A stretch of DNA of 33,653 nt, taken from positions 1-33,653 of the forward strand of contig VEFU01000047.1 of the NCBI GenBank assembly GCA_007679095.1, written 5' to 3'. The stretch is from Paenibacillus bovis (GTDB taxonomy: Bacteria > Bacillota > Bacilli > Bacillales > Bacillaceae_C). The notes beneath the pieces were generated by a model that saw only the letters and a program-made list of their open reading frames with translations, searched no databases and was not told the DNA's origin. Of this stretch, positions 31,843 through 33,653 are shown piece by piece; the stretch's first letter is position 1, and each line of letters opens with the position of its first letter. A program made the translations under genes and the position numbers.

Positions 31843-32148
31843 ATGTCTTTCGAAAGTGAAATTAGCTCAATTTTCACTATTGTAATGTCTACCATGACTA
31901 TACTTATATTACTAGTATCTGTTCTTCTTTTTCGGAAAAGTAAACTCCATATTTTTTATTTTGCTTTTGCAGTGGTTCAATTCGTAAGCCTTTTCAATTT
32001 AGGGGATTTATTATTCGATATTAATGACGTTAATCCTGTTATAATATCGGAAGAAAACACTTATAAATTTTACCTTTTTATTATACCTTGGACCATATCA
32101 ATGATTTTGCTAGTAATAGGTTTCGTAGTTTCCTCTTCAAAGAAATGA
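31843..32148 (+). CDS. Small three-helix membrane protein, unknown
   Basis: 101 residues from ATG 31843, 6 nt after AAGGGGTG. Three membrane helices: about 8-30 (SIFTIVMSTMTILILLVSVL), 37-57 (LHIFYFAFAVVQFVSLFNL) and 79-98 (FIIPWTISMILLVIGFVV), with short polar loops and a lysine end. Divergent from the two exported-protein genes, with TATAAT at 31808-31813. It could be an immunity-like or accessory membrane protein, an inference from size and position only. Confidence 0.62.
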   Translation: MSFESEISSIFTIVMSTMTILILLVSVLLFRKSKLHIFYFAFAVVQFVSLFNLGDLLFDINDVNPVIISEENTYKFYLFIIPWTISMILLVIGFVVSSSKK

Positions 32149-32163
32149 AATATTTACCAAATA

Positions 32164-32182
32164 TGTATACTATTAGTATACA
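32164..32182. repeat. GTATAC dyad
   Basis: TGTATAC (32164-32170) and GTATACA (32176-32182) with a 5-nt spacer, shortly after the end of the membrane protein gene. No gene lies in 32149-32375; the region is AT-rich and ends in the toxin fragment. Confidence 0.45.
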
Positions 32183-32375
32183 GCAATTGTACTAGGTAGG
32201 GGAATGTATTTTTTGAAAACTCTTAAAAATAGGTCGAATTTCACAGAGAGTTAATATAAAAAAATTTGAACCTACCAAAATGAGAATTCTCTTTGTTTCT
32301 AAAATATAAAGGAGTTTAAGTATCGCAGCTTATATCCGGTTATCTATTTTCTATAATGAAAACCTTTCTGCTAAA

Positions 32376-32531
32376 TCCCTACGAGTGAAGAAAATGAAAG
32401 GGTATCAGAATCCGAATGTGTGGGAAGCGAGTGGTAACATGGATCTTCGCATTACATTTGAAATACAGAAACCAGATCAAATCATTTTAAGAAATTGTGG
32501 TCATCATGATTCTACGTTGAATCGCCCTTAA
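32376..32531 (+). pseudogene. Toxin fragment lacking N terminus
   Basis: The C-terminal ~50 codons of the RelE-type toxin (LRVKKMKGYQNPNVWEASGN then MDLRITFEIQKPDQI... to the same stop). There is no start codon or ribosome site in frame; upstream the frame stays open back to a stop near 32310 but reads unrelated residues until NLSAKSLRVKK, a partial match to the family consensus. So this is either a relic of a related toxin or a recombination joint. Not expected to be active; the antitoxin gene is missing here. Confidence 0.75.
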
Positions 32532-32786
32532 CAAACCTTTTAATGAAAAAGATTCATGGATATATAGAACAAAAAGCTTATTGAATCAAAGGGTTCTAAA
32601 AATGAAACCCTCGAATTGTAGTTAAACGAAGCTATTCAAGGAGTGTATCGTGTGTCTCCGGAAACTTTTGAACAAGTATATAAAAGAGCAAAGTATCAGC
32701 TTGAATTAGAAGGATTTATATTAACCGAAGAAGATAAAGAGGTCATACGGAAAGTTGTAATGGGGGATATGTCGAGACAGGAGTTA
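32376..32786 (+). repeat. Direct repeat copy 2 (~411 bp)
   Basis: The second copy of 29741-30150, about 2.64 kb downstream in the same orientation, near-identical, with a TAG in place of GG near 32621 that adds one base. Left of 32376 the copies are unrelated, so the repeat ends sharply inside the toxin gene. Confidence 0.9.
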
Positions 32787-32819
32787 ATCGAAGCACTGAA
32801 GAATGAAAACAATAAATGA
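32652..32819 (+). CDS. VbhA-like small antitoxin, copy 2
   Basis: 55 residues from GTG 32652, with AAGGAGTG 6 nt upstream. Identical to the copy at 30016 over the first ~44 residues, then diverges to ELIEALKNENNK. It retains its ribosome site and terminator although the toxin gene beside it is broken, so it may still be expressed, perhaps as a spare inhibitor. Confidence 0.6.
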   Translation: MSPETFEQVYKRAKYQLELEGFILTEEDKEVIRKVVMGDMSRQELIEALKNENNK

Positions 32820-32835
32820 TTTGATTAGACAAAAG

Positions 32836-32869
32836 AAAAAACCTATCTCTAGTAAGAGATAGGTTTTTT
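32836..32869 (+). terminator. Terminator after second VbhA-like gene
   Basis: AACCTATCTCT (32840-32850) pairs with AGAGATAGGTT (32855-32865), flanked by A and T tracts. Confidence 0.85.
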
Positions 32870-32933
32870 ACCTAAATATAACCATTTATTAGGCTGCTCT
32901 ACCCCTGTTCTATTTCAGAACCCCCCCTAAAAA

Positions 32934-32961
32934 TAAAAAAAGCCGGTATCCGGCTTTTTTT
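32934..32961 (-). terminator. Terminator, A/T flanked GCCGG hairpin
   Basis: AGCCGG and CCGGCT with TAT between (32941-32955), with A7 on the left and T7 on the right. On the minus strand it falls 9 nt after the stop of the small hydrophobic ORF and reads into a T run, so it likely ends that transcript; it would work in both directions. Confidence 0.85.
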
Positions 32962-32969
32962 CATCATTC

Positions 32970-33050
32970 TTAATTCTTCAACACTGATTTTAACGTATAC
33001 AAACTGATTCCTAATGCAATACAAGAAATGATCAAAGCGGTTATTACCAT
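32970..33050 (-). CDS. 26-residue hydrophobic membrane peptide
   Basis: ATG 33050 with GAGGG 7 nt upstream, 26 codons, ending 9 nt before a terminator. The peptide is a single membrane helix (MVITALIISCIALGISLY) with a basic tail (TLKSVLKN). A promoter with a dyad over the -35 lies about 30-65 bp upstream. Such small helices act as type I toxins, holin-like or regulatory membrane peptides; none can be chosen here. The frame also reads open upstream for ~10 codons without an ATG/GTG/TTG start. Confidence 0.55.
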   Translation of the reverse strand: MVITALIISCIALGISLYTLKSVLKN

Positions 33051-33078
33051 ACGCCATCCCTCGCTTTCAGTTTCTTTT

Positions 33079-33116
33079 ATTATAACTTATATCGGACTGT
33101 GTAAAATGTACAGTCC
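33079..33116 (-). promoter_or_regulatory. Promoter and operator of the hydrophobic peptide gene
   Basis: On the minus strand -35 TTTTAC (33106-33101), 16 bp, -10 TATAAT (33084-33079). A dyad GGACTGT (33094-33100) and ACAGTCC (33110-33116) with a 9-nt spacer encloses the -35, so a dimeric repressor could block the promoter. Confidence 0.65.
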
Positions 33117-33217
33117 AAGTATTTTGGAGAATGGGAAAAATTCCTCAAACAGCTGCACAGTATAAATACTTGAGTTTGTTTTAAGGTAACTTCTTGTTGC
33201 TTATTGATAAAGACTGT

Positions 33218-33234
33218 AGCTGACATAGTCAGCT
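33218..33234. repeat. AGCTGAC dyad
   Basis: AGCTGAC (33218-33224), ATA, GTCAGCT (33228-33234), perfect. It lies next to the TACCGGTA iterons, so it may belong to the same plasmid-type control region. Confidence 0.45.
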
Positions 33235-33240
33235 CTCGCA

Positions 33241-33363
33241 TACCGGTATTTTACCGTTAATATACCGGTATTTATAATAAATGATTATAAAAGGAGAAGT
33301 AAATGCCGGTATAATACCGGTGTTTTAACGGTATGCATTTTACGAATTATAATAATACCGGAA
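33241..33363. repeat. 11-bp-phased TACCGGTA repeats (iteron/centromere-like)
   Basis: Two triplets of 8-mers spaced by exactly 11 bp. First: TACCGGTA at 33241, TACCGTTA at 33252, TACCGGTA at 33263. Second: TGCCGGTA at 33304, TACCGGTG at 33315, TAACGGTA at 33326. A further TACCGGAA is at 33356. The two triplets are partly mirror images around an AT-rich centre holding AAAAGGAGAAG. Regular one-turn spacing suits a protein that binds cooperatively along one face of DNA, as ribbon-helix-helix partition or replication proteins do. Confidence 0.8.
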
Positions 33364-33372
33364 GATAGCGAA

Positions 33373-33653
33373 TATTCCTTACTGACAGTGGATTTAACAT
33401 TATTGGCCAAGAATAGGTAAATGAATAATTTAAATACAGCCTATTGAACTTGCTAATGTGATTGGATTCTATTAATACGGTCCTTATTTTAAACTACTGA
33501 AAATCGGAAATTTAGAAACCATAGATGTTGTTTTCTTATTAAGAGGCTAAATAAAGTACAACTTCAAAAAACTCCCTCAAAAAAAACTTAAACGGAATAA
33601 ATAACACCAATAGTAATAATAGGTTATAATAGACTTATAAATTATTTAAGTTG
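33373..33653. other. Gene-free end of window
   Basis: 281 bp, AT-rich, with no ORF of convincing length or ribosome site on either strand. A TATAAT at 33625-33630 could be a -10 for a gene starting just outside the window; its -35 is weak. Otherwise nothing seen. Confidence 0.5.

Noticed and set aside
32820-33653. Integrase or attachment sites flanking the mobile region
   Set aside because: No recombinase gene or tRNA is visible, and no repeat in the tail matches sequence at the 23.4-23.8 kb boundary.

Overview
The window looks like chromosomal DNA of a low-GC Gram-positive endospore-former (Bacillaceae; the genus cannot be fixed from sequence alone). It has strong AGGAGG-type ribosome sites, many TTG and GTG starts, PadR/DUF2812 and TetR/ABC pairs, an M29 aminopeptidase and tight intergenic terminators. 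From about 23.6 kb it changes into a mobile, plasmid-like region.

Positions 1-9.3 kb hold a GNAT acetyltransferase, an ECF sigma factor overlapping its membrane anti-sigma gene, a DUF1801 protein, a membrane-anchored TIMP/NTR-like secreted protein and an APH-fold kinase. These are followed by a VanY-type D,D-carboxypeptidase lipoprotein, a methyl-accepting chemotaxis protein, a PadR-DUF2812 pair with its own operator, and a GyrI-like protein. Positions 9.3-21.1 kb carry membrane and export functions: a CPBP membrane protein overlapping a small membrane protein gene; a promoter-operator-ABC ATPase-permease-TetR operon; a DsbA/FrnE-like oxidoreductase translationally coupled to a 59-residue Cys-containing small protein; a MarR-MFS pair; a TetR gene divergent from a second ABC exporter; and aminopeptidase M29. 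Two intergenic repeat arrays stand out: three 51-bp units at 4262-4414 and six 52-bp units at 10594-10905.

Positions 21.1-23.4 kb encode a short UvrA-like double-ABC protein on the minus strand. Upstream of it a ~130-bp GC-rich mosaic repeat supplies the first ~40 codons of a HTH replication-type protein. Next come a DUF771 protein and, on the minus strand, a relaxosome set: RHH protein MobC, a MOBP-type relaxase, and a complete coiled-coil/TM gene nested out of frame inside the relaxase gene. A cluster of inverted repeats upstream of mobC is the likely oriT.

The last 6.5 kb are AT-rich cargo: a secreted protein frameshifted at a T6 tract, a lipoprotein with two similar halves, further exported proteins of unknown function, and an AbrB-type antitoxin / RelE-type toxin pair followed by a small VbhA-like gene. 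About 410 bp of this toxin and VbhA-like region recur as a direct repeat 2.6 kb downstream, bracketing a module of two exported proteins and a three-TM protein. The window ends with a 26-residue hydrophobic peptide gene under an apparent operator, and with two triplets of TACCGGTA-type 8-mers spaced exactly 11 bp apart. These resemble a plasmid centromere, an iteron set or a cooperative operator. The downstream gene that would decide between these lies outside the window. No rRNA, tRNA, CRISPR array, integrase or complete insertion sequence was seen.
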